A stretch of DNA of 13,581 bases. It comes from Candidatus Woesearchaeota archaeon CG08_land_8_20_14_0_20_47_9 (lineage in GTDB: Archaea > Nanobdellota > Nanobdellia > Woesearchaeales > CG1-02-47-18). Below the pieces are notes generated by a model, which saw only the letters and a program-made list of their open reading frames with translations, was not told the origin of the DNA and ran no database searches. Positions 1 through 5,406 of the stretch are shown in pieces. Location of the stretch: NCBI GenBank assembly GCA_002763335.1, contig PEYS01000017.1, positions 1 through 13,581 on the forward strand. Reading direction: 5' to 3'. Position numbers and translations under genes: made by a program. Position 1 is the first letter of the stretch. Each line of letters opens with the position of its first letter.

Positions 1-21
1 TGGCATCTATTTAAATCTTGG

Positions 22-96
22 GTAAATCTTGCCCTGTAGAAACCCTTTCTCGTAAAATCTAAATAACGGTGAGGGTTTCTACAGGGCTGTAAATCT
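22..96. repeat. Perfect 16-bp inverted repeat with flanking direct repeats
   Basis: Arms GCCCTGTAGAAACCCT (31-46) and its exact reverse complement (72-87) flank a 25-nt AT-rich spacer. An 8-bp direct repeat, GTAAATCT, lies one base outside each arm (22-29 and 89-96). The core TAAATCT recurs at 12-18, with a near copy at 54-60. Just 18 nt past the methyltransferase stop codon, it could serve as a transcription terminator. The matched flanking repeats also look like the target duplication of a very small non-autonomous mobile element. No coding capacity is seen. Confidence 0.75.
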
Positions 97-104
97 GACG
101 CTTC

Positions 105-1439
105 TTATCTCTTGTCAACCACAATAATGCACTTAGTCATCGACCTGTGAACATAGTATGAGAACCCATCTTTAAGGGTGAGGCCTGCCTGATTTATAAG
201 CTTCCTGAATGTCGAAACTGAAGACTGGCAGCTGTTGCTTGCAATGGTGGGGGCGGCCAGGGCAAGCCACCCTCCAGTCTTGAGCCCTGAGCCTTGAGGG
301 CTATGTCGTGAGTTTTGAGTTTCTCCTTGTCTGATGCTGAGGGGCGGGGGCGGCCAGGGCCTTGCCTTGCTCTTATTGGGCGGGGACAAGGCAGCAGGCA
401 GAGACAGGGCAAAAGCCGAGGCCTCGCACACCCCAGTAACAGCACGCTTCTTCAGGACCCTGCCCAACTGCTTTAAAAAGCGGCTGTAGAGATTATCTAA
501 ACTTGCTGTTTTGCCATCCACAATTGCTTTTGAGTTCCTGCCATAGGGGAGGTCTGTAACTATGTAGCTGTAGCTGCCTCTTAGATTGCATGCATCAGCA
601 CAGCTTATCTTGTAATTCTTAATGCCGAAGTGCTTCATGTTGAGAAGGCATTTTTTTACAGCCCCAGGTGACACATCATAGCCCCTGACAGGGAAGCCCA
701 TCAGGCCAGCCTCAATCAGTATGCCACCGCTACCGCAGAATGGGTCTAGGAGTGTTGCCCTGCCATGAATGCCTGAGAGGTTGACCATTGCCCTTGCAAG
801 CTTCGGGTGCAATGAGTCAGGCTGGAATCCGGGCCTTAGAACAGGGCTTCTCGACTCAAAATCCTCAGTGTTCTCTGCAAGCTTTATACCACAAACTGTT
901 TTATTGTCATCAATAATAACCACAATCTCTGTATCTGGCTGCTCTAAATCCACCTTTGGCCTAGGGAGTGCACGCCATACGATGTCTGCAAGCTCCTTCT
1001 CATCTACATTTACAGGTTTTTCCTTATTACTCCGACCCTGCCGTCCCCCACCCAACCGCCCCTCCAGAAGCTCTGGATGTCCATTCAGGTTGCCTTGCAG
1101 GTGTTTAACCCTGACGCAGAAGCTTCCTCTGCATAGGCCAAGCCAATCAACTCTAGAGAAGGCTCTCATCAATGCAGCCTCAGAGGGCTTGCTAATAAAG
1201 ACAGTAAAGTATGCTGCCCTTGTGAAGGCGAGGCGCGCAATAAGCCTGGCTGCCAGCCCTCTTGATGCTGATGCATTAAGGGCTGAGCATCTGCAGCCTC
1301 CACAATCCCCATCTAGCAAGAGGGTTCTTGAGCCGAGCAGCCTTATGCGAAGCTTATCAGATATGCTGCCAGCAAGCATAGCAGCCTCAGCTACAGCAAG
1401 ATCAATGCATTCTCCTGAGAGGAGCAGTGCTAGGGTCAT
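105..1439 (-). CDS. THUMP-domain tRNA (guanine-N2) methyltransferase, Trm-G10/Trm11 family
   Basis: Predicted to methylate the exocyclic N2 of G10 in the tRNA D-arm using S-adenosylmethionine. The N-terminal part (about residues 1-115) matches the ferredoxin-like/THUMP region of the family and opens with MTLALLLSGE. The Rossmann methyltransferase domain follows, with LHPKLARAMVNL (210-221), the SAM loop DPFCGSGG (232-239), acidic GYDVS (253-257), and the catalytic TDLPYG (295-300) in place of the usual DPPYG. The C-terminal motif YYVHRSMTKCIIVVD is also typical. At 444 aa it is longer than usual for the family. Residues about 332-387, Pro/Ser/Gly-rich, separate RVLKK from KTGGWLALAAP, which should be adjacent, so they look like an in-frame insertion. 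A second Gly/Arg-rich stretch at about 114-142 may be another. ATG at 1439 fits the family N-terminus, and a TATA-like box lies about 28 nt upstream. The identity is firm; whether the enzyme is active is uncertain. Confidence 0.88.
   Translation of the reverse strand: MTLALLLSGECIDLAVAEAAMLAGSISDKLRIRLLGSRTLLLDGDCGGCRCSALNASASRGLAARLIARLAFTRAAYFTVFISKPSEAALMRAFSRVDWLGLCRGSFCVRVKHLQGNLNGHPELLEGRLGGGRQGRSNKEKPVNVDEKELADIVWRALPRPKVDLEQPDTEIVVIIDDNKTVCGIKLAENTEDFESRSPVLRPGFQPDSLHPKLARAMVNLSGIHGRATLLDPFCGSGGILIEAGLMGFPVRGYDVSPGAVKKCLLNMKHFGIKNYKISCADACNLRGSYSYIVTDLPYGRNSKAIVDGKTASLDNLYSRFLKQLGRVLKKRAVTGVCEASAFALSLPAALSPPNKSKARPWPPPPLSIRQGETQNSRHSPQGSGLKTGGWLALAAPTIASNSCQSSVSTFRKLINQAGLTLKDGFSYYVHRSMTKCIIVVDKR
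249..360. repeat. GC-rich 15-bp direct repeat inside the methyltransferase gene
   Basis: GGGGGCGGCCAGGGC occurs at 249-263 and again at 346-360. The 97-nt spacing is not a multiple of three, so the two copies are read in different frames. The first encodes the conserved LALAAP segment; the second lies in the Pro-rich insertion (RPWPPPP). A diverged copy in the opposite orientation (CCCTGCCGTCCCCCACC) lies at 1036-1052, in the other suspected insertion. Local duplication of coding sequence is a simple explanation for the extra protein segments. Confidence 0.6.
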
Positions 1440-1462
1440 GAGCTTGTGGTAAGAAGACGGGT

Positions 1463-1470
1463 GATTTAAG
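1463..1470 (-). promoter_or_regulatory. Possible TATA box of the methyltransferase gene
   Basis: The minus strand reads CTTAAATC, centred about 28 nt before the ATG at 1439. No Shine-Dalgarno sequence is obvious before that ATG. The distance is what a leaderless archaeal transcript would show. The box is a weak match to the consensus. Confidence 0.3.
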
Positions 1471-1496
1471 GGTTGTGATCTTCATAGTAGATCCGA

Positions 1497-1784
1497 TTAT
1501 GAAATCTTCCTAGTAAGAAAACTTTGACTACCGAGGCGAGCCTTAGAGGCGAAGCCGAGTGTAGTCAAAGTTTTCCTTCCTATATTTTCCTTCCTATAAA
1601 ACCCTGCCTTCTTCTCCTGGTATGGCTTGCCATCCCCGCTGAGCCAGATGTTGTCCTGCTCTCTGCTCTGCTGCCTGATCCTGGCCTTCTGCGACCATAG
1701 GAGCTTAATCACGATTGTGGCTGCAATTGCTGAAAGCCATGGGCTGTCGTTGATAAGCTGGAAGAGGTCTCTGAGCAGGGTCAT
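1497..1784 (-). CDS. Small single-pass membrane protein, hypothetical, with altered C-terminus
   Basis: Family not recognised. Of 95 residues, the first 30 resemble a membrane segment (about 16-31, LSAIAATIVIKLLW), followed by a basic, polar stretch. ATG at 1784 is supported by a strong TATA-like box (AATATTTATAT on the minus strand, 1808-1818) about 28 nt upstream, which suggests a leaderless mRNA. The last third is odd. It reads through a 14-bp tandem duplication (1571-1598) and then both arms of a 15-bp inverted repeat (1517-1575). Removing one 14-bp copy would shift the frame so that translation stops at a TAA in the hairpin loop, about 17 codons earlier, so the present C-terminus is probably recent. 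It is divergent from the coiled-coil gene at 1897 and may be functionally unrelated to it. Real gene likely; function unknown. Confidence 0.5.
   Translation of the reverse strand: MTLLRDLFQLINDSPWLSAIAATIVIKLLWSQKARIRQQSREQDNIWLSGDGKPYQEKKAGFYRKENIGRKTLTTLGFASKARLGSQSFLTRKIS
1517..1575. terminator. 15-bp perfect inverted repeat, possible terminator or palindromic element
   Basis: GAAAACTTTGACTAC (1517-1531) is the exact reverse complement of 1561-1575. The 29-nt loop contains a nested GCCT-TAG-AGGC hairpin and a GGC-GAA-GCC mini-hairpin. Arms that begin with A-runs and end with T-runs fit a terminator working in either direction between the methyltransferase and the small membrane protein gene. 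The sequence CTTCCTA flanks it at 1506-1512 and 1576-1582, so insertion of a small palindromic element is an alternative. Confidence 0.55.
1571..1598. repeat. Perfect 14-bp tandem duplication
   Basis: TTTTCCTTCCTATA occurs twice without a gap (1571-1584 and 1585-1598). Because 14 is not a multiple of three, it changes the reading frame of the small minus-strand gene that spans it. The first copy overlaps the right arm of the neighbouring inverted repeat by five bases. Confidence 0.85.
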
Positions 1785-1807
1785 AAGGCTTTAATATTAG
1801 GGGTGGG

Positions 1808-1818
1808 ATATAAATATT
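1808..1818 (-). promoter_or_regulatory. TATA box for the small membrane protein gene
   Basis: AATATTTATAT on the minus strand is centred about 28 nt upstream of the ATG at 1784, as expected for an archaeal leaderless transcript. It lies in the divergent intergenic region shared with the plus-strand coiled-coil gene. Confidence 0.55.
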
Positions 1819-1825
1819 GCCAAAG

Positions 1826-1842
1826 GGTGAGCGAAGCTCGCC
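1826..1842. other. 7-bp hairpin with GAA triloop between divergent promoters
   Basis: GGTGAGC-GAA-GCTCGCC forms a 7-bp stem (one G-T pair) closed by a GAA triloop. It contains GCGAAGC, a sequence known to form an unusually stable DNA mini-hairpin. The same heptamer lies in the loop of the inverted repeat at 1517-1575. It sits between the TATA boxes of the two divergent genes, so it could be an operator or an insulating structure. Its function is unknown. Confidence 0.45.
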
Positions 1843-1854
1843 ATCTTAAAAACA

Positions 1855-1867
1855 AAATTTTTTATAC
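1855..1867 (+). promoter_or_regulatory. Likely TATA box for the MoxR-containing cluster
   Basis: An AAAACAAAA stretch, possibly a TFB recognition element, leads into AATTTTTTATACT. The box is centred about 33 nt upstream of the ATG at 1897, placing transcription start at or just before the start codon. It is the only good promoter-like site ahead of the three-gene plus-strand cluster. Confidence 0.5.
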
Positions 1868-1896
1868 TGATCCCTTTTAAATACTGATTGAGTGAA

Positions 1897-2409
1897 ATGG
1901 CATACATGAAAAAGAACGTGAACATACTGCTACTCCTGCTAATTGTACTCATACTGCTATCAATGGTAGGCCTCTCTGCATACTACCAGGACAGGTACCG
2001 CAACATCTCGATGGGCTATAATGACAAGGCACGTGAGCTGGACTTCGTATCACAGAACCTCAGCACAGAGAGTGAGAAGCTCCAGAAGACCTACTCTGAA
2101 CTTCAGCTCAGGGTGGCTGACAAGAACAAGTTTGACGCACTCTACACAAACCTAACTGCTGTGAATGCGAATCTTGAGACAGAGCTTACACAGACAAAAA
2201 AGGACCTTCAGAGCACCATGGCAGAGCTGAGAAAGACAAGCTCACAGCTCTCACTGACCAAGGCAGACCTCAGCACTGCCCAGAGCCAGGTCTCCACGCT
2301 GACTGTCGAGTTGGCAAACCTGAACTCAGAGCTTAGAACATGCAGGGGACAGGTTACTGCCCTGGAGAGCGAGGTGGCTGACCTGAAGCAAAAGCTCGGC
2401 ATAACATAA
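1897..2409 (+). CDS. Membrane-anchored coiled-coil protein
   Basis: Family not recognised. The 170-aa protein has a basic N-terminus (MAYMKKN), one strongly hydrophobic helix (about 9-29, Leu/Ile/Val-rich), and then a long heptad-patterned region (about 45-168) rich in Leu, Ser, Thr, Lys and Glu with no hydrophobic breaks. This is a single-pass membrane protein with an extended coiled coil, on the outer face if the positive-inside rule holds. One Cys lies near residue 149. The frame opens earlier with TTG at 1888, but ATG at 1897 fits the TATA spacing better; ATG at 1906 is also possible. The gene lies 13 nt before the next one and is presumably co-transcribed with it and the MoxR ATPase. A scaffold or tether for a membrane complex would fit, but this is inference only. 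Confidence 0.75.
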   Translation: MAYMKKNVNILLLLLIVLILLSMVGLSAYYQDRYRNISMGYNDKARELDFVSQNLSTESEKLQKTYSELQLRVADKNKFDALYTNLTAVNANLETELTQTKKDLQSTMAELRKTSSQLSLTKADLSTAQSQVSTLTVELANLNSELRTCRGQVTALESEVADLKQKLGIT

Positions 2410-2422
2410 AAAGGGGAAAAGA

Positions 2423-3232
2423 ATGAAAGGGTTTAAAGGGGCTTTACGCGAGATATCGCTAACGCTGAACAGCGTTATGCTGGCTGAGGTGTTTGTTGAC
2501 ACCCTGCTCATTGTACTCATAGCCTATACAGCCCTCTCCCTATTCGGCCTTGCATGGACACTCTCAGGATCAGCCTCTCTCGCTATTGCCGGGTGTTACT
2601 TTATATACTCATCGATTGAGAGGCTGAGAGCAGACAAGGTAAGGCTTGTTGGATCGCGCTATAGCAGAATCTCAGAAGCCCTTATGACTGCTGCTGAGAA
2701 TATAGATGCAACAAACCCTGTCATTGAGGAGCTCCACGATGAGCTGATCAACCAGGAGCTGAGAAATGTCGAAACAGCATCCTTTATAAATGAGCGCACG
2801 TTATATGCAAAATCAATAGCAATAGTGGCCATCTGCTTTTTGCTGCTACTGCTAGCCCCGGTCAGCTTTAAAAACTTAAACATCAGGGCAGGCAGCCTAT
2901 TTAACCAGACAAGGGAGACCAGCAGGGATATATCACCTGGGAGCTTTGATGCAGAAGGGGCAGCAGCAGTTGCAGGCAGAAACCGCAACGCAGACATATA
3001 CGGCAACAAGTCCATTGCAGAGATTGGCATTAAGCCCTTAGAGGTGGGCATCAGCTCTGCCAGCATGGAGGTTGACCTGCATGATGTTGGCGATGCCCAA
3101 GAGCAGGGGTTTACAGAGCAGCTGCCGCCAGCTGAGATAAGCGCAGTGGCTGCCTCAGTGTATGATGAGAACATTCCTAAGGAGCAGCAGGAGGTAGTGA
3201 AAAACTATTTTAACAGGCTCACAAAAGGGTGA
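2423..3232 (+). CDS. Three-helix membrane protein of a MoxR cluster, hypothetical
   Basis: The 269-aa protein has two adjacent membrane helices (about 24-44 and 48-64), a soluble loop of about 65 residues (65-130), a third helix (131-148), and a hydrophilic C-terminal domain (149-269). The loop segment YSRISEALMTA...NPVIEELHDELI resembles archaeal membrane proteins often encoded next to MoxR ATPases. The end, IPKEQQEVVKNYF, resembles a short C-terminal motif seen in such proteins. Both resemblances are from memory and give no enzymatic function. By helix count the loop is probably cytoplasmic and the C-terminal domain outside, or the reverse. An AG-rich stretch (AAAAGGGGAAAAG) precedes the ATG. 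It sits 13 nt after the coiled-coil gene and 12 nt before the MoxR gene, so the three likely form one transcript and perhaps one complex. Confidence 0.72.
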   Translation: MKGFKGALREISLTLNSVMLAEVFVDTLLIVLIAYTALSLFGLAWTLSGSASLAIAGCYFIYSSIERLRADKVRLVGSRYSRISEALMTAAENIDATNPVIEELHDELINQELRNVETASFINERTLYAKSIAIVAICFLLLLLAPVSFKNLNIRAGSLFNQTRETSRDISPGSFDAEGAAAVAGRNRNADIYGNKSIAEIGIKPLEVGISSASMEVDLHDVGDAQEQGFTEQLPPAEISAVAASVYDENIPKEQQEVVKNYFNRLTKG

Positions 3233-3244
3233 GAGTGATGCAGA

Positions 3245-4186
3245 ATGCAAGCCTATAACCAGCTTTTCAAAGACCTGTTCAATGAGATAAACAAGGTCAT
3301 TGTAGGCCAGAATGAGGTAATAACCCAGGTAATGGTTGCAATCCTAAGCAACAACAACGCCCTGCTTGAGGGCTACCCCGGCCTGGCAAAGACCCTCATA
3401 GTGAAGACCCTATCAGAGCTTCTCGACCTGAAATTCAGCAGGATACAGTCCACACCAGACCTGATGCCATCGGACATAACAGGCACATACATCATTGAGG
3501 ATCAGGGGGGCAAGAGACAGTTCAAGTTCCAGGCAGGCCCGATATTTGCAAACATCGTCCTTGCAGACGAGATAAACAGGGCTACGCCTAAAACGCAGTC
3601 AGCACTCCTCGAGGCAATGGAAGAGAAGCAGGTGACAGTTGGGAACACAACCTTCCGCCTTGATCTGCCGTTCTTTATCCTTGCTACGCAGAACCCGATA
3701 GAGCAGGAAGGCACATACCCACTCCCAGAGGCCCAGGCAGACAGGTTCCTCCTGAAAATAAGGGTTGCCTACCCAACCTATGATGAGGAGGTTGAGATTG
3801 TAAACAGGTACGCCTTCAGCTCAAACGAGCAGAAGCTGAAGACAGTAATAACAAAGCAGCAGCTACTAAACCTGCAAGGACTTACAAAGATGGTGCCGAT
3901 AGCAAACGACCTCAAGGAGAAGGTAGTGAGGATTGTTAGCGCCACAAGGGATAAGAATGATAACTCGGTAATAGAATACGGGGCATCACCAAGGGCATCG
4001 ATCGGGCTTATCCTGGCTGCAAAGGCGAGGGCGCTTATAAACGGGAGGAACTACGTTAGCATAGACGACATAAGGACAATGACGCTTCCAGTCCTGAGGC
4101 ACAGGCTGATCCTTAACTTCGAGGCCGAGCGTAAGGGCATGTCAACAGATGACGCAATAGAGCAGATACTGCAGAAGGTGAAGTGA
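3245..4186 (+). CDS. MoxR-family AAA+ ATPase
   Basis: The 313-aa length is normal for the family. The motifs are complete: Walker A GYPGLAKT (43-50), Walker B IVLADE (104-109) followed by INRATPKTQSALLEAMEE, sensor 1 ATQN (147-150), an arginine finger in QADRF (164-168), and sensor 2 GASPRAS (246-252). A lid helical domain completes it. MoxR proteins act as chaperone-like ATPases that load cofactors or remodel partner proteins, usually with a DUF58/von Willebrand A protein encoded next door. Here the partners upstream are two membrane proteins and nothing follows in the same direction, since the next gene (rps12) is convergent. The ATG at 3245 is preceded by GGGTGAGAG. An earlier ATG at 3238 is out of frame and stops quickly. 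Substrate unknown. Confidence 0.95.
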   Translation: MQAYNQLFKDLFNEINKVIVGQNEVITQVMVAILSNNNALLEGYPGLAKTLIVKTLSELLDLKFSRIQSTPDLMPSDITGTYIIEDQGGKRQFKFQAGPIFANIVLADEINRATPKTQSALLEAMEEKQVTVGNTTFRLDLPFFILATQNPIEQEGTYPLPEAQADRFLLKIRVAYPTYDEEVEIVNRYAFSSNEQKLKTVITKQQLLNLQGLTKMVPIANDLKEKVVRIVSATRDKNDNSVIEYGASPRASIGLILAAKARALINGRNYVSIDDIRTMTLPVLRHRLILNFEAERKGMSTDDAIEQILQKVK

Positions 4187-4255
4187 AGGCGCATGTCTTG
4201 CCCTTAGGGCCATTTGGCGTGTATTTTACGTCCATGTCTGACACCTCCTTTAAAT
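4187..4255. other. Convergent intergenic region between moxR and rps12
   Basis: Sixty-nine bases separate two converging stop codons. A small GCCC-TTA-GGGC hairpin lies at 4200-4210. No long T-run or strong stem-loop is present, so the termination signals for the two convergent clusters are not evident. Confidence 0.4.
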
Positions 4256-4693
4256 CTATCTTCTAGCCTTCTCAATCTTACCGCGGAGCAGGGCATTCAG
4301 CGACTGGTCGTTGACCTTTATGACCTGCCACCTGACGCCTGGGATGTCACCCTTAGCACGCCCCATCTTTCCACCGATGGATTCGATCATGATCTCGTCA
4401 TGCTCATCTATGAACTTGGTCGCCCCATCACCTGGGCAGAATGCTGTAACCTGCCTGCCGTTCTTTATCAGCTGAACCCTCACACACTTCCGCATTGCAG
4501 AGTTTGGCTGTTTTGCCTCCAGCTGGATCTTCTCCAGCACAATCCCCTTTGCCTGTGACGACCCCCCGAGGGGGTCTGATTTCTTCTTCAGGTTAAGGGT
4601 GTGCTTTACATACTCCTGGTCAGACCAGCGGGATTTAGATCGCCTCTTCTTTAGCTTGCTGCCAGCCATAAGCCCTGCTGCCTTTTTAGCCAT
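4256..4693 (-). CDS. rps12: 30S ribosomal protein S12 (uS12)
   Basis: Decoding-centre protein of the small subunit. The 145-aa form starting MAKKAAGLMAGSKL has the archaeal/eukaryotic-type N-terminal extension. The conserved core is clear: KQPNSAMRKCVRVQL, then GDIPGVRWQVIKVND near the C-terminus. The frame opens at GTG 4711, but ATG 4693 is chosen because AAAGGTGAT lies just upstream and the length matches archaeal S12. Its ATG overlaps the nusA stop (TGATG), implying translational coupling. In most archaea rps7 and often elongation-factor genes follow. Here the cluster ends and a convergent MoxR cluster begins. Confidence 0.96.
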   Translation of the reverse strand: MAKKAAGLMAGSKLKKRRSKSRWSDQEYVKHTLNLKKKSDPLGGSSQAKGIVLEKIQLEAKQPNSAMRKCVRVQLIKNGRQVTAFCPGDGATKFIDEHDEIMIESIGGKMGRAKGDIPGVRWQVIKVNDQSLNALLRGKIEKARR

Positions 4694-5109
4694 CAGATCA
4701 CCTTTAAACACTTAACATTGAAATAACGCTTAGTTATGCCCTCAAAATGGCGTATATTCCTCGAATTGCGGCCTATCAGCATGCCCCTCGTTGAGGTGTC
4801 CCTGCCTACGAGGGTGACGCAGCCCTCTTCCTCACGAACATCCTCTATCTTCAGTGGATGCACCAGGTTTATTAAAAACCGCGAGATCTGCGGATTAAAC
4901 TCCACTATTTTAATCTTTCTCTTGAGCACATGTTCAAGCCTTCTTATATTTACCCCTCCTCTTCCGATGGCCCTGCCGATGTATGTTGGCTCGACCACGA
5001 AGATCAGGCGTCCCCCATCCACAATGCAATCCTTCAGCCTTGCGCGGGTGATGGTTTCAAAGAGTGACATGTAATTCATTATGTCAGATGTGTATTTTAT
5101 CCTTGTCAT
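4693..5109 (-). CDS. nusA: NusA-like transcription factor, archaeal short form with KH domains
   Basis: Archaeal NusA consists only of the RNA-binding KH part of bacterial NusA and is about 140 aa; this protein is 138 aa. The first KH motif is GRAIGRGGVNIRRLE (about 46-60). A second, degenerate KH follows with GRDTSTRGMLIGRNSRNIRHF (about 101-121 in total). It presumably binds nascent RNA near polymerase, although its exact role in archaea is not settled. The ATG overlaps the stop of rpl30e by one base (TAATG) and its own stop overlaps the S12 start, so expression is tightly coupled in the rpo-ribosomal operon. Confidence 0.93.
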   Translation of the reverse strand: MTRIKYTSDIMNYMSLFETITRARLKDCIVDGGRLIFVVEPTYIGRAIGRGGVNIRRLEHVLKRKIKIVEFNPQISRFLINLVHPLKIEDVREEEGCVTLVGRDTSTRGMLIGRNSRNIRHFEGITKRYFNVKCLKVI

Positions 5110-5396
5110 TATGCCTTTACAACCCCAGCCACAGATATTGGGTACTGCTTCTTGCAGACTATCCCGAACTCCTCATTCGGGATCTTAAGGGGCACTACCT
5201 TTGCATTGCTGATGCCTGCATAGTGCCTTATGTCTTTAATCACCCTCTCAGGGGTGTTTGTAGTGATAAACACTGCCTCAAGCCTGCCCCTCTTGAGGCT
5301 GCTGATTGTCCTGTCAGTGCCTATAACGAGCCGCCTCTGATCAAGGTATTCCTTTATCTTCTCTGCCTTTATGCCCTTTGCTCCAGCCTTTTTCAT
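5109..5396 (-). CDS. rpl30e: 50S ribosomal protein L30e (eL30)
   Basis: A 95-aa protein of the L7Ae/L30e fold that binds kink-turn RNA. Recognisable parts are VIGTDRTISSLKRGRLEAV (about 24-42), then ITTNTPERVIKDIRHYA, and the C-terminal KKQYPISVAGVVKA, which corresponds to the family's GKPFSVSALAI segment. Position between rpoA2 and nusA is the standard archaeal location. The sequence is fairly divergent, for example FGIVCKK where LGTACGK is usual, but synteny settles the call. Start ATG 5396 lies 10 nt after the rpoA2 stop. Confidence 0.9.
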   Translation of the reverse strand: MKKAGAKGIKAEKIKEYLDQRRLVIGTDRTISSLKRGRLEAVFITTNTPERVIKDIRHYAGISNAKVVPLKIPNEEFGIVCKKQYPISVAGVVKA

Positions 5397-5406
5397 TATC
5401 GCTCAC

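Noticed and set aside
769..1452. Plus-strand open frame opposite the methyltransferase gene
   Set aside because: The minus-strand frame carries THUMP and SAM motifs. The plus frame is Ser/Pro-rich with no motif.
2659..3174. Minus-strand frame opposite the three-helix membrane protein gene
   Set aside because: The plus frame fits the operon spacing and has coherent membrane helices. The minus frame has no upstream signal and looks like a mirror of the codon bias.
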